Position numbers and translations under genes: made by a program. Source: Pristionchus mayeri (Eukaryota; Nematoda; Chromadorea; Rhabditida; Neodiplogasteridae). From it: a DNA stretch of 64,000 bases. Numbering within the stretch: the first letter of the stretch is position 1; each line of letters opens with the position of its first letter. The notes under the pieces are model-generated. The model was not told the origin of the DNA, searched no databases, and was given only the letters and a program-made list of their open reading frames with translations. The stretch lies in NCBI GenBank assembly GCA_036245805.1, contig BTRK01000005.1:21056984-21120983 (forward strand), given 5' to 3'. This document shows, in pieces, positions 11,263 through 21,786 of this stretch.

Positions 11263-12074
11263 ATGACTAAGCGTAAGTTCCCCTCCCCTTCCTCTGCCCT
11301 GGACGAAATGCTGCCGGTCTCTGTTCCGATCCGTGTGAACTCCTTCGAGGTATTGGCAGATACCTCGATTCCCTCTCTCATGATGAGAAGGGAAGTTCCC
11401 TCGCTCTGCTGCTCGGTACTTGTGCCCAGCAGATGAAAGAGCTAATGGCTAGATCGACCACCTCGATCGATGATGCCATTGAGAGGGACAAGAGGATTCG
11501 CTCGGTGGTGGTTCAAGGGCTCCCTGAGTCTACTGCGACGAAGGCCAGTGAGAGATTGTCGGATGACACTGCCAGAGTCATCGACATGCTAGACCTCGCT
11601 GAGCTGGAGCATAGACCGGCTGCTGTTTTCCGAATGGGTGAGAGAAGGGATAACCGCCCCCGCCTTCTCAAAGTAATGTTCCATTCCCGCTCCGCCCAGA
11701 TCTCCTTCCTGTCCCATTCCCGCACCGTTACTGCCAACTTCCCCAATGTGTATGTTCGCCCCTCTATGACCAAGGCTGAGCGTGAAGCCGCCTACCAATT
11801 GCGAGTGAAGAAACGGTCGATGATAGCAGACGGAAAGGACATGATGATCTACGGGGGCTCACTCATCGATAAGTCACAACTTGAAGCAATGAAGAAGTCT
11901 CTCCGCCACCCTCGCTCCCAGAACTACGATAAGTCTCGCACTTCCGCCCATCCCACTCTCGTTCCCTCCGCCACCACTCAGTCCCTCTTCCCCAAAATGC
12001 CTTCCCTCCTCGATTCTGCTCCCACTACACCCATCACTACTACTCCCAACTCAGTCGCCCCTCCTTTAAACTAG
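11263..12074 (+). pseudogene. LINE ORF1 protein, with a probable frameshift
   Basis: The ATG at 11263 opens MTKRKFPSPSSALDEM...VNSFE. A shift near 11345-11355 moves to the frame that reads GIGRYLDSLSHDEKGSSLAL and then runs uninterrupted from 11433 (MKELMARSTTSIDDAIERDK) to the stop. Residues around AAVFRMGERRDNRPRLLKVMF and VRPSMTKAEREAAYQLR form the RNA-binding-like region seen in ORF1-type proteins of nematode CR1 elements. A Ser/Pro/Thr-rich tail follows. The stop is 15 bases before the ORF2 start. A short first exon is an alternative to a frameshift, but no good donor was seen. Confidence 0.6.
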
Positions 12075-12091
12075 CTCAGCCCGAGCCAGCG

Positions 12092-14893
12092 ATGGCCTCC
12101 TTATCATGCCACTATTTCAATATCCGTTCAGTCGTTAATAAGCTCGATGCTTTCCGCTCATTCCTCATGGCAACCCAACCTGATATCGTATTCCTAACTG
12201 AGACATGGCTATCAAGCAAGACCCCATCATCTCTCATTATCGGATCTCTACCGTACACCGTTATTCGCTCTGATCGATCCTCCCGTGGTGGCGGAACCTG
12301 CATCATTCTTCGTGATTGCCTCTCTTTCTCCACAGTATCCCTTCCCTCCACCGAACACGAGATTACCTGTATCGACCTTTTCCACTCGAGTGCATACATT
12401 AGATTATGTCTAGTCTATCGTCCTCCAAGCTATTCCATTTCCAAGACCGACTCCCTCATTAATTGCTTATCAGACATCCATGCATCGTCTCCACACCCCA
12501 TCATTATTTCCGGTGATTTTAACTCAGATTCCCTTTGTACCATTCCTACTCCCGCTGATCGTACATTTCGTGATTTCATTATATCTGCAAATCTCTCTCA
12601 TCTTCACATGTTTCCAACGCGCGGCGTTAGATGTATCGATTGGGTCTTAGGTAACGATCCCACCGTAGTATCGGCCATTTCCGCTATTCCTCCCTTCCCT
12701 TCATGCGACCATTCTGGTATTTCATTCTCCCTCTCGTCTCCTCAATCCCCACCTCAACCTCCCTTAATTCGAGACTTCTCTCGTGTCGATTATCCAGCTC
12801 TGTCCAACCACCTTCTATCTATTGACTGGTTATCCTTATTTCGTGACTGTCCTGATATCGATTCCGTGTATAACCATTTCTCTTCTACAATTCATTCAGC
12901 TATTGACCTCTTTGTCCCCTACCGTACTCCTCGACCTCCCTCTCTTTCATATCCAAGCCACGTTACTCGCTTAATTAAGCATCGTGATCAATTATTCGCT
13001 AAGATTCATATCCCGGCTGTTAGAACTCTTTTTGACCATTGTAGTAAGAAATTACTCTTCGAGATTGACAAATGGACTCGTTACTCTACCCGTAAGAAAT
13101 TAGCTCGTTCTAAAGATTTGTATCGCCATATTTATTCTCTCACAAAACCTAAGCTATCTATACCTGAACTAGTTTCATCTGATAATGAACCAGTTTATGA
13201 TAGTTCTTCCAAGTCTAATTTACTTGCTTCTGAATTCGCTTCTCATTTCACCTTAGATGATGGCCTTCTCCCCCCTCTCTCCTCCTTACCCATCTCTCCT
13301 TCACTCTCTCTATTCACCCTTTTCCCTCATGCAGTTTACAAAGCATTACGCAAATTGTCCCCATCTTGCTCTACAGGCTATGATGGCATTCCTCAGATTA
13401 TTTTCTCTAAGTGTGCATATGCTCTATCTACCCCCTTAGCTGATATTTACAACCTCAGTCTCATTTCTGGGACTGTCCCATCAGCTTGGAAACATTCCCT
13501 TATTACTCCCATTCCTAAGCCGGGCAAAGATAGCAACCTTCCCTCCTCTTATAGACCCATCTCTATCATTTCTCCTGCTGCTAAGACCATGGAACGTCTC
13601 ATCAAAGACCACCTCAATAGTCACCTCTCTCGCTTCAATATCCTCCCTTCCAACCAGCACGGTTTCCGTTCTGGTGCTAGTGTTATTACAAATTTATTGA
13701 CTTGTCAAAATGATTGGACTACTTCTCACTCTAAAAAGCTTACAACTGATGTAGTGTACATTGATTTCACTCGCGCTTTCGATGTTGTTCCGTACCCTAA
13801 ATTAATTGCTCGATTATCTCACTACGGTATCCATGGTAATCTACTATCATGGATCGACTCCTTTCTATCCAACCGCACTTTCTCCGTTCGTTTGCCCTCC
13901 GTGACTAGCGACCCCTTCCCCATCCTCTCAGGAGTACCACAAGGCAGTGTCCTAGGACCTATTCTCTTCTCCATCTATCTAGCTGATCTTTCTCGTCTCC
14001 TATCCAAGTTTCACAACGTATCCGTCCAATGTTATGCTGATGATGTCAAATTGTATATCTCCTACAATAAGTCGACCAAATCTGCTATTACTTCTGAATT
14101 TCAATCTGCCCTTGATTGCATCTTTGAATGGACCCAACTCAACCAATTGTCTCTGTCTGCTTCTAAATGCTCTCATCTTCGTATAGGCTCCAAACAATCC
14201 TCCCCTCGCTACAATATTAATTCCATTCAGCTACCCCTCGAGAATAACGTCCGTGATCTAGGTGTTCAAGTCCGCTCTGACCTCAAGAATTCTTGCTCTA
14301 TTAGAAACCGTGCTCAGAAAGCCACCTCTAAGTTATTCCTGCTTCTCAAAGCCCTCCCATTCAACTGCCCCACCATCCTTCTTCGTAGTTACAAAGCGTA
14401 TGTCCTTCCCCTCCTTGACTTTGCTTCTCCTTTTTGGAATCCTCATTACTTATCTGACATTGAAACTCTTGAGAAAGTTCAACATATTTTCACCCGTCAA
14501 GTCTTTTATCGTTGCTTCCCCTCTCCTTCCTATCCTCTTTCTCTACCCTCCTACCCTGATCGTTTGAAACTTCTTGGCCTGCGCCCGCTTACTGAGAGGA
14601 GAGTCATAGGTGATATTTGTATGACTCATATGATTATGACTGGATCCACTATTATTCCCCGTTCGTCATTCTATGTATACAAACCTCAACGAGACCAGCG
14701 AGATCGAACATCAACATTTGGTATCAATATCGAACTGACCACTAGCACTTCTAGATTTCATTCCTTTCCTGTTAGAACATCCAGATGGTATTCCCAACTC
14801 CCTGAAGAAATTCGAACCGCCCCCAACATACGAGTATTCAAGCGCCGATTACTGAACCACCCCTTAATCGCCATACTCTCTCACACTGAATAA
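12092..14893 (+). CDS. LINE ORF2: endonuclease and reverse transcriptase
   Basis: This 933-residue frame is uninterrupted. Residues 1-215 form an APE-type endonuclease: NIRSVVNK at 10-17, TETWL at 36-40 (catalytic Glu), SGDFNSD at 140-146, IDWVLG at 182-187, and CDHSGI at 205-210. Residues about 460-700 form the reverse transcriptase: SYRPISIIS at 486-494, VVYIDFTRAFD at 554-564 (first catalytic Asp), GVPQGSVLGP at 614-623 and YADD at 648-651. The C-terminus lacks an RNase H domain, as is usual in CR1. All catalytic residues that can be checked are present, so the enzyme could be functional even though ORF1 appears shifted. Confidence 0.93.
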   Translation: MASLSCHYFNIRSVVNKLDAFRSFLMATQPDIVFLTETWLSSKTPSSLIIGSLPYTVIRSDRSSRGGGTCIILRDCLSFSTVSLPSTEHEITCIDLFHSSAYIRLCLVYRPPSYSISKTDSLINCLSDIHASSPHPIIISGDFNSDSLCTIPTPADRTFRDFIISANLSHLHMFPTRGVRCIDWVLGNDPTVVSAISAIPPFPSCDHSGISFSLSSPQSPPQPPLIRDFSRVDYPALSNHLLSIDWLSLFRDCPDIDSVYNHFSSTIHSAIDLFVPYRTPRPPSLSYPSHVTRLIKHRDQLFAKIHIPAVRTLFDHCSKKLLFEIDKWTRYSTRKKLARSKDLYRHIYSLTKPKLSIPELVSSDNEPVYDSSSKSNLLASEFASHFTLDDGLLPPLSSLPISPSLSLFTLFPHAVYKALRKLSPSCSTGYDGIPQIIFSKCAYALSTPLADIYNLSLISGTVPSAWKHSLITPIPKPGKDSNLPSSYRPISIISPAAKTMERLIKDHLNSHLSRFNILPSNQHGFRSGASVITNLLTCQNDWTTSHSKKLTTDVVYIDFTRAFDVVPYPKLIARLSHYGIHGNLLSWIDSFLSNRTFSVRLPSVTSDPFPILSGVPQGSVLGPILFSIYLADLSRLLSKFHNVSVQCYADDVKLYISYNKSTKSAITSEFQSALDCIFEWTQLNQLSLSASKCSHLRIGSKQSSPRYNINSIQLPLENNVRDLGVQVRSDLKNSCSIRNRAQKATSKLFLLLKALPFNCPTILLRSYKAYVLPLLDFASPFWNPHYLSDIETLEKVQHIFTRQVFYRCFPSPSYPLSLPSYPDRLKLLGLRPLTERRVIGDICMTHMIMTGSTIIPRSSFYVYKPQRDQRDRTSTFGINIELTTSTSRFHSFPVRTSRWYSQLPEEIRTAPNIRVFKRRLLNHPLIAILSHTE

Positions 14894-15208
14894 TTACTGA
14901 GAGTCAATTCCCATTTCCTTGCTATTTGATCACTCATGTACCTTACTGTTTCGTCGCGCCTCGGGCGTAGATAAATTATTAATTATTATAACCTGGATCA
15001 TTCGTATTCTTATGTCTGGGATAGTAATATACCCCAGTATGACAGGTTTTAAAAATATTTTTTAGAAATTGTTCGTGGCCACCTCCACTGACTCGTGATA
15101 CACGTGATAACTGTACTATGTGGCCCAGGAATGAGGAATGATAGGGGGTAGGTGGGCCAAATATCGAGGAAGTGCCGAACCGCGAACTAATGCAAAGAGA
15201 CACATGCA

Positions 15209-15238
15209 CGGATGGCCGAGTGGTAAGCGGTAGGGATT
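15209..15238 (+). pseudogene. 5' fragment of a tRNA-like sequence
   Basis: GGATGGCCGAGTGGTAAGCGG carries a good A box (TGGCCGAGTGG) as in tRNA-Ser or tRNA-Leu. The sequence then runs straight into an inverted-repeat element, and no B box follows. A truncated tRNA or the head of a tRNA-derived SINE. Confidence 0.4.
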
Positions 15239-17742
15239 AGGGAGGGCAACGGTGTTTACGAATGAGTAAACAATTAACAAATTGGTGCGCATTTGGAAGC
15301 TTATCTTACCACATTTCGACTTTTCAATTTAGTTTTTGAATAATATAATAAAAATATAGAGAAAAACAGCAAAGAATGTAAGGCAACATGGCGACGCTTT
15401 GAGTTCAAATGGAGCGCATCGCAGGTCACTGTGTTTTAAAAATTATCGCAAACTGAAATTTATTCTGCTTGGCTTATATGCGCCAATGTGGTCTATAACA
15501 TTGCCATTACATAGATGACGTACCCTTAAAATAACTATTTCTGAAATTTAACTATAAAACGCACTGGGAATTAAATACAACTTCAAAAGCAATGTAAATA
15601 TGTTAGGAAGCAATGTAAATATGTTAGAATGTCACAAATTTGAAGTCTAATTTCGAAGAGGACGCAAACCGTATATTTTTGATTTTTGCACATATGATTC
15701 ATATAATATGAATGTAATATGATATGATAAGAATCGAAATAGTGTGATGAAAAATAGGGACCACCATCTGCAAATTAAAAATCTTAAAACCGGGAAAAGG
15801 TTGTGCAAAAGGCGCTGTTTCCAATCGCCCGCAATTTCAAATTAGCGTTGAATAATTTCTTTATTCCATTTTAACTAGGGACGGCAACGGTGTTAACGAA
15901 CGAGCAGAACAATTAACAAATTGGTGTGCAAATGGAAGCTTACCCTACCCCATTTCGACTTTTCACTTTAGTTTTTCAAAAATAATGTAAAATAATAAGA
16001 AAAACAATAATATGTGTTGATAAAGAAGCCGACGTTTTGAGTCTAAGCAGAGCGCATCACAAGTCACTTTCATACTCAATTTATCGCAAACTGAAATCCG
16101 ATAAAATATTTCAGCACCGTTCATATGAATTAATTAATTTCTTATTAATGTTTAACCCGCCCTAAAAAATGCGATATATCACCATTCCTAACCAAAAACA
16201 CCCAAAAATATTTCTGTGTTTCAGAATCGTCAAGCAAGTGCAAGGATTACGGTAACATCTAAGTAAAATTGCATTTTCTATAAAACCGCTACCAGCATAT
16301 TTTTTGTTTTCTAGTATGTGGTGTAAAACAGGGTTTATCGCAATATGGCCAAAAATCTCGAATGTACTAGTAGCGGTTTTAAAGAAAAAGCAAAAAATGT
16401 ATTTTCACAACGGTAAAATGCCCAACTTTGACGGCCTCATTCTCTAATATCTTATATTTTTATTTATTTTTATTGTGAAAACAATTTTTTGTGATTGATA
16501 ATCTACTCAAACTGAGATAATGAAGCTTCGACACTTAATTCTGAAAACATGCTTATTTTCGATCGCTTCGTGCGTCTTCATTTCTACAGCTTGCACCTTC
16601 TTGCCATGCTTGTTGCACTTTCATTATATCTTTATATTCATTCCAGTCAATAAAATAGTTTGAAAATCACATTAAATATTTTTTTAAAATGTTTTAAAAT
16701 ATTGAAAGAATTTGGCTTGAAAAGTACGGTAGTTTGAAAGCAAAAGCGTCGGAAGGCAACCAATATTCCGTACTCAAAAATTCCCGTTGCTGTCCCTAAT
16801 TTTAACTAGGGACGGCAACGGGAATTTTTGAGTACGGAATATTCGTTGCCTCCGACGCTTTTGCTTTCAAACTACCGTACTTTTCAAGCCAAATTCTTTC
16901 AATATTTTAAACATTAAAAAAAAATATTTACTGTGATTTTTAAACTATTTTATTGATTGGAATGAATATAAACATATGATGAAAGAACACCAAGCATGGC
17001 AAGAAGAGACATATTGCAGAACTGGAGAAGTACGACATGATCGAAAATATACGTGATTTTAGAATTAAGTGTTGAAGCTTCATTTTCTCAGTTTAAGTAC
17101 AATATCAATCACAAAAAATGGTTTTAACAATAAAAATAAACTTAAATATCAGATATTAGAGAATGGGGTCATCAAAGTTAGGAGTTTTACCGTTGTGGAA
17201 ATACATATTTGGTATTTTCTCTAAATCCGGGAATCGTATTTTTGAGATTTTTGACTATTTGATGCTAAATCACATTGCACACGACATATGCCAAAACTAA
17301 AAAAATACGATTCCCGGTTTTTGCTAAATTAATTATTTAATTTCACAATACCGTAATCATTGGGAGTCGATGTCGCTGTGAAGGCCACATTCCATTTTAT
17401 TGTTTTATTTCTTATCAGAGAATAATGGTTTACAGCTATGAGAGAGCCTTTCCTTTCCAGGAACAGTATATTACATCAATTGGACGGTGTTTGCATATTT
17501 TAAGGCATTTCAGTTTGCGATAATTTGGAAAAAAAGAATGACTTGTGATGCGCTCTACTTGAACTCAAAGCGTCGCCAATTTTGCTTTCTTTCATTATTG
17601 TTTTCTTGATATTTTAATATTAATTTTATTAAAGTAAAGTGAAAAGTCGAAATGGGGTAGGATAAGCTTCCATTTTCACACCAATTTGTGAATTGTTTTG
17701 CTCATTCGTAAACACCGTTGCCCTCCCTAATTTTAACGATTT
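15233..17742. repeat. Nested inverted-repeat elements with GGGASGGCAACGG ends
   Basis: The outer pair is TTAGGGAGGGCAACGGTGTT (15233) and its complement ending near 17742, with arms sharing CATTTCGACTTTTCA and GCGACGCTTTGAGTTCAA. A second element starts at 15886 (TAGGGACGGCAACGGTGTT). A third inverted pair meets at ~16800 (GGGAATTTTTGAGTACGGAATATT on both sides). No transposase frame. A related partial copy ends at 19975 and another at 8519-8562. Confidence 0.75.
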
Positions 17743-18589
17743 ATGGGAGGTGCAGCTTTCAATATTCAGCATTAATATTAAGTACATTTCCTTTCCTATT
17801 TATTAAAAAAATAAAATAAAAAATTCACCATCGCGATCATGTTAAATAACTCGAGTGAAATTCTACCTATAATTGTTTTATTCGCCAGCAGGAGTTTCAA
17901 GCCGTGCAGCCTTTACGTTTTACTGCTGAATTATACAATACATTCGTATATAACTTTTGAAGAAAGAAAATCAAAAATTCACCATCGCGATTCATATGAA
18001 ATGTATTAGTGAAGAATACAGCGATTACTGTATATTTCAATAGGAAATTCCCTCGGAATTAATAATTTCAGCGCTCCTGGGTTGTTGATTGACTCTGACT
18101 GATTTATAGAATAGGAATATTTAAGATATAGTGATAACAATGCATCTTTTCACTATACCTTGGGCAAAAATACATTGCTACAGTATACCATTTCCATTCA
18201 TCCTCAGATGCTAGTTCCCTTTTTTCACAAACACCTTTTAATTAGATCAATTATTGGTTATGTATGCGCGTTCTATAAAACGAAACAAAAGAAACTGAAA
18301 ATATAATAGTTTGATTTTTTGCATAATTGACATGCTGAACTGATGTGACCCAGCGAACCGTTGCAGCGCTTGCACCACACCACGATGGGCGGAGCTTATA
18401 GAAACAAGCTGATACTCGCTGAATTTAATATTTAACGATATTCTAGTAACGCTATCCTTTTTCAACGTCCTCGATAACCACATTGCACACCATTTTAGAA
18501 TTTTGGAAAATTGTTGAAGAATTGAGTGGAAGTCCCTAGATGAAAAAAATACCCAAAAATCTCAGATATACGTAGGGACCGCAGAGCAT
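17743..18589. other. AT-rich non-coding stretch with a short internal repeat
   Basis: The string AAAATTCACCATCGCGAT occurs at 17819 and 17972. Nothing else is recognised. Confidence 0.4.
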
Positions 18590-19530
18590 GGTCATTTCAG
18601 AATTCCAACTGACAGTACAGGGGAAATGTCGACCACGCACCAATTTTCTTTTCAGCTTACGATTCCAAATCGTTTGAGAACTTTTGAAATCTTTTTTCAG
18701 TTGTTTTCTACATTTTATTTTTGATACAGATTATTTTTGCTTTTCCAAATGAATTCTCCCTATCTCAATTATATTCTCAGATAATTTTGACCACTGAGGC
18801 CGGTATAATGCGGTTCATAGTGAAATTTAGAAAAGTTTATTTCTAATTTCCACTCAATCGACCGATTGTTGATTTGCTCCCTTTGCCATACCTTATATTT
18901 CGTTACGAATGCAATTGATGGACTCTATAGTACATGTTACTGCGAAGTGCGTTAATATGGCAGCGGGAGCATTGAAGTTACATAGAGTTTTAGACTGAAA
19001 ACCCGCGACGTTTTGTGATGCCCACTTTCCTTTGATCGATAATGTACTTCCGTCCTTTGACACACCTTATAGTCGTATGCCAATTCAATCTAGTGATCCT
19101 AAAGAACGTCTTTTTGCGTAGTAAAGCCATGTGTCAACGAACGGAACGTTACTTTCAAGATCTGAAAGCCGAACACGCGATATTCCTTTGACAAACAGTG
19201 ATAAGCTATTTTCTTGGTCTGTGATTCCCAGAATGACATGTATATCAATTCGAAAACATATTTTCATACAATTTCAGTTTAAAAATGAAGAAAAATAAAT
19301 AATGAAAAGTATGAAGATAAAAAGTTAGTTGCTGATTAAGCCAATGTTGGTAGGCGGAGCGTACTGTATCTTAGCCTCGGCGTTAATTTTGTTAATTCGA
19401 ATAATTAATTTACTTCGTAAAATTTTTTATTTTTTGGTGTCGAAATCGTATCGGCAGCTCATAAACTGTCGGATTCTATGCGCATTTTATTTTAGAAGCA
19501 TTTTGAAGAAACCCGCCTGCTCTCCCTAGA
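18590..19530. repeat. Dispersed non-coding repeat, copy 1
   Basis: Same family and orientation as 42350-43556: shared strings include ATTGATTTGCTCCC-type sequence, ACCTTATATTTCGTTA, GGGAGCATTGAAGTTAC, TATCGGCAGCTCATAAAC and GAAGAAACCCGCCTGC. This copy lacks the CACGTG MITE found in copy 2 and so provides its empty site (near 18805-18820). No coding frame was recognised. Confidence 0.75.
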
Positions 19531-19536
19531 TATACG

Positions 19537-19975
19537 GTTTGCGTCCTTTTCGAAAACACCGAATATGTATTTTATCAACGGTAAAACGCTCAACTTTGAC
19601 GGCCTCATTCTCTTTTATCTGATATTTATATTTATTTTTATGTTGAAAACAATTTTTTGTGCCTCGTAATCCACCTATATTAAGAAAAAAGAACCTTCAA
19701 CATTTAATTCTAAAAACACGTATATTTTCGATCACGTCGTACTTCTCCAGTTCTGCGATATCTCTCTTTATGCCATGCTTAGTGTTCTTCCAATATGTGT
19801 TCATATTCACTCCAATCAATAAAATAGTTTAAAAATCACATTAAATATTTTTAAAAAATGTTTTAAAATATTGAAAGAATTTGGATTGAAAAGTACGGTA
19901 GTTTGAAGGGAAATCGTCGGAAGGAGGCACCCATTATTCCGTACTCAAATATTCGGGCTGCCGTCCCTAGTAGGG
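19537..19975. repeat. Fragment of the GGGACGGCAACGG-type element
   Basis: Matches the arm at 16390-16800: AACTTTGACGGCCTCATTCTC, AATTTGG-TTGAAAAGTACGGTAG and the end TTCGGGCTGCCGTCCCTA. Confidence 0.7.
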
Positions 19976-20423
19976 ATGGTAATGCGAATGCGAAGTCGCG
20001 TATTCAAAACGGACAGGAGGAGGGATGCTAATTCGCGCACACCGTTTCTACTTCGGAACGTCTGAGTTCGTTAACTGCACCCCTCTGCCTCCCCCTCCTC
20101 CTCCTCCGTTATCACTACGTACTCTGGTCGTTACACTCCCTACGTTACTTCGTGATAACTTATGTTTTGAAAACAAAACGATTTAGAGTTCATGGTTTAT
20201 CGGAGTGGGCTCACAGCCGAACGCAGTCGAAAGTGGTACAACTTGTTGGAATTATTCCAATGAACTAACTACAATAAGCAGAGAGAAGACGATGGATGGT
20301 AAACAACAATAAACAAACGAGAACGAGAGAAAGAAACAACAAAACGAAAAGGTTCTAACAAAAGGGTCTTGTAAGGGTCTTGTAAGACCTAAAGTACAGT
20401 AGTGTAATCATCTGATAATGAGT

Positions 20424-20780
20424 TGATTTAGGTAGACTCCGCAAGCTCCGCCCACTCGGCTCCGACACTTTACCCCGCAAAAGCGAGACAAGAGGAGCAC
20501 AGTCTTCATTCGCAACCAAATCGCTCGATCAAAAAAGAATTTGGAAGCTCTTTTCATCCTCTTTCGAATGAGCCTCCGTGACCTTGTAAAATCCATCTCT
20601 AACTAGGTCGGCATACAAGTTTTATAGAGCGAATTAGTCAAAAAACCTGTAAAACTCGTATGCTGACCTACTCAGAAAAGGAAATTCCAGGGTCACGGAA
20701 GCTCATTCGAAAGAGGATGAAAACAGCTTCCAAATTCAATTTTGATCGAGCGATTTGGTTGGGAATGAAGATTGTGTTTC
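20424..20780. repeat. Inverted-repeat element, copy 1
   Basis: Two arms face each other: CTCTTTTCATCCTCTTTCGAATGAGC (20548) and its near complement at 20703, joined by GCATACAAGTTTTATAGAG and its complement. A second copy lies at 38650-38960. The flank 20793-20880 (GCGCGCATGGCTGGCAAC...) also recurs inverted at 38550-38640. Confidence 0.75.
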
Positions 20781-20984
20781 TTCGAATTCAAAGCGCGCAT
20801 GGCTGGCAACTCTTTCTGCGTTCTCTCATCCCTCTCCCTCCCCTCCCTCCGCCCGTCTCTCACCCGGCGTGACTAGAGAGCACTCAAAATAAAAGAACAT
20901 GATTTTTTTCAGATTTTTCCCATCTGGTGAAAGTTGGTTTATAAGCGGAAAACTGTGAAAATGTGCAGGATTCCCTCGTTTACA

Positions 20985-21355
20985 CTGCGTGCAAAGGCGG
21001 TATGCTGTTTCATTTCGAATCGCGTCGACCATGGTTCGACTCCCGGTCGGTGCAGTAATTTTTGCCTGACTTTAATCATCATTTAACAGTGTTGGTATGC
21101 TCACATATTCCTTCCAATGGTTGGGAAAAAACTCACTCATCAAACCACAAAACCACTCTCTCTATCCTTGCTGCGTGAGCTTATATTCGACAAGAATGCA
21201 TACAGAAATGCAAAATATATGATGATTAAAATCAGACAAAAACTTTTGCACCGACCGGGAGTCGAACCCTGGTGGACTCGATTCGAAATGAAACAGCTTA
21301 CCGCCTTTCCAAGCAGTGTACACGACTCTGATCTGATTCGCTAACTAGGCCACCT
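20985..21355. repeat. Inverted pair of tRNA-derived (SINE-like) sequences
   Basis: On the plus strand GGTTCGACTCCCGGTCGGTGCA ends near 21055 and is a good B box. The same unit lies inverted at 21353-21246, there with an A-box-like TGGCCTAGTTAGCG about 85 bases upstream of the B box. The A-B distance is too long for an ordinary tRNA without an intron, so a tRNA-derived SINE is the better reading. Confidence 0.45.
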
Positions 21356-21490
21356 AGTCATCCGCCTAGTTGTATCCGGACTAGTACTCCAGTAGGCGGG
21401 CGACTGGGTGGCCCACTAGGCGATTAGCGCGACTAGCTGGCCTAGTAGGCGAGATGACTAGGCAGCCCACTAGGTGATCCGCTCCATTCG
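21356..21490. repeat. CTAG-rich short repeat array, copy 1
   Basis: CTAG occurs about ten times in ~130 bases in contexts such as GACTAGNTGGCCTAGT and CCCACTAGGYGAT. A related array lies at 24405-24510. No coding potential. Confidence 0.6.
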
Positions 21491-21786
21491 CTCGCCCCGG
21501 GGGGTACTGTAAGAAAAATCGTCCCTTGATTTCTCCCGGCCCCGGCCCGTCCCAGTTCCTTCGTCCTCCTTCACTACCTCATGGAATTCACCAATAAACA
21601 GTACGATAAGCATGGAATCAGGCTTTATTCATCCCGAACGGTTAAATAATAATAGTGGATACAAGAACAATACATTGGGAGACTGGAATCATTAACAACG
21701 TCGAAACAAACATGTGCATAACATCAAAAAACGAAATCAATATAGCCGACCATTACATAGTGTAAGCACGTGGGAAAATCACCCCC

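Larger units (their letters stand above)
11101..14991 (+). mobile_element. Near full-length CR1-like non-LTR retrotransposon
   Basis: The insert begins with a CT-rich 5' leader, carries two frames (ORF1 11263-12074, ORF2 12092-14893) and ends with the conserved tail TCGCGCCTCGGGCGTAGATA plus an ATT-rich run. The left arm of the host palindrome preserves the uninterrupted target (ACAAATAACCTGGATC), so the borders can be set to within a few bases. Other 3' tails of the same family occur at 76-160 and 45258-45304. Clade assignment (CR1/Jockey group) rests on the endonuclease and RT motifs. Confidence 0.9.
9380..15077. repeat. Large palindromic element, split by a LINE insertion
   Basis: The left arm (9380 to ~10235) is repeated in reverse as ~10330-11100 continued at 14992-15077. 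The palindrome is centred near 10285, with arms of about 850 bp. The left arm (CACGAACAATTTCTAAAAAAT at 9380) matches the complement of 15045-15075. No transposase frame is present, so it is a foldback or large MITE. The CR1-like LINE at 11101-14991 lies inside the right arm. Confidence 0.85.

Noticed and set aside
15209..15238. Complete tRNA gene
   Set aside because: Only the A-box half exists; no anticodon arm or B box follows.
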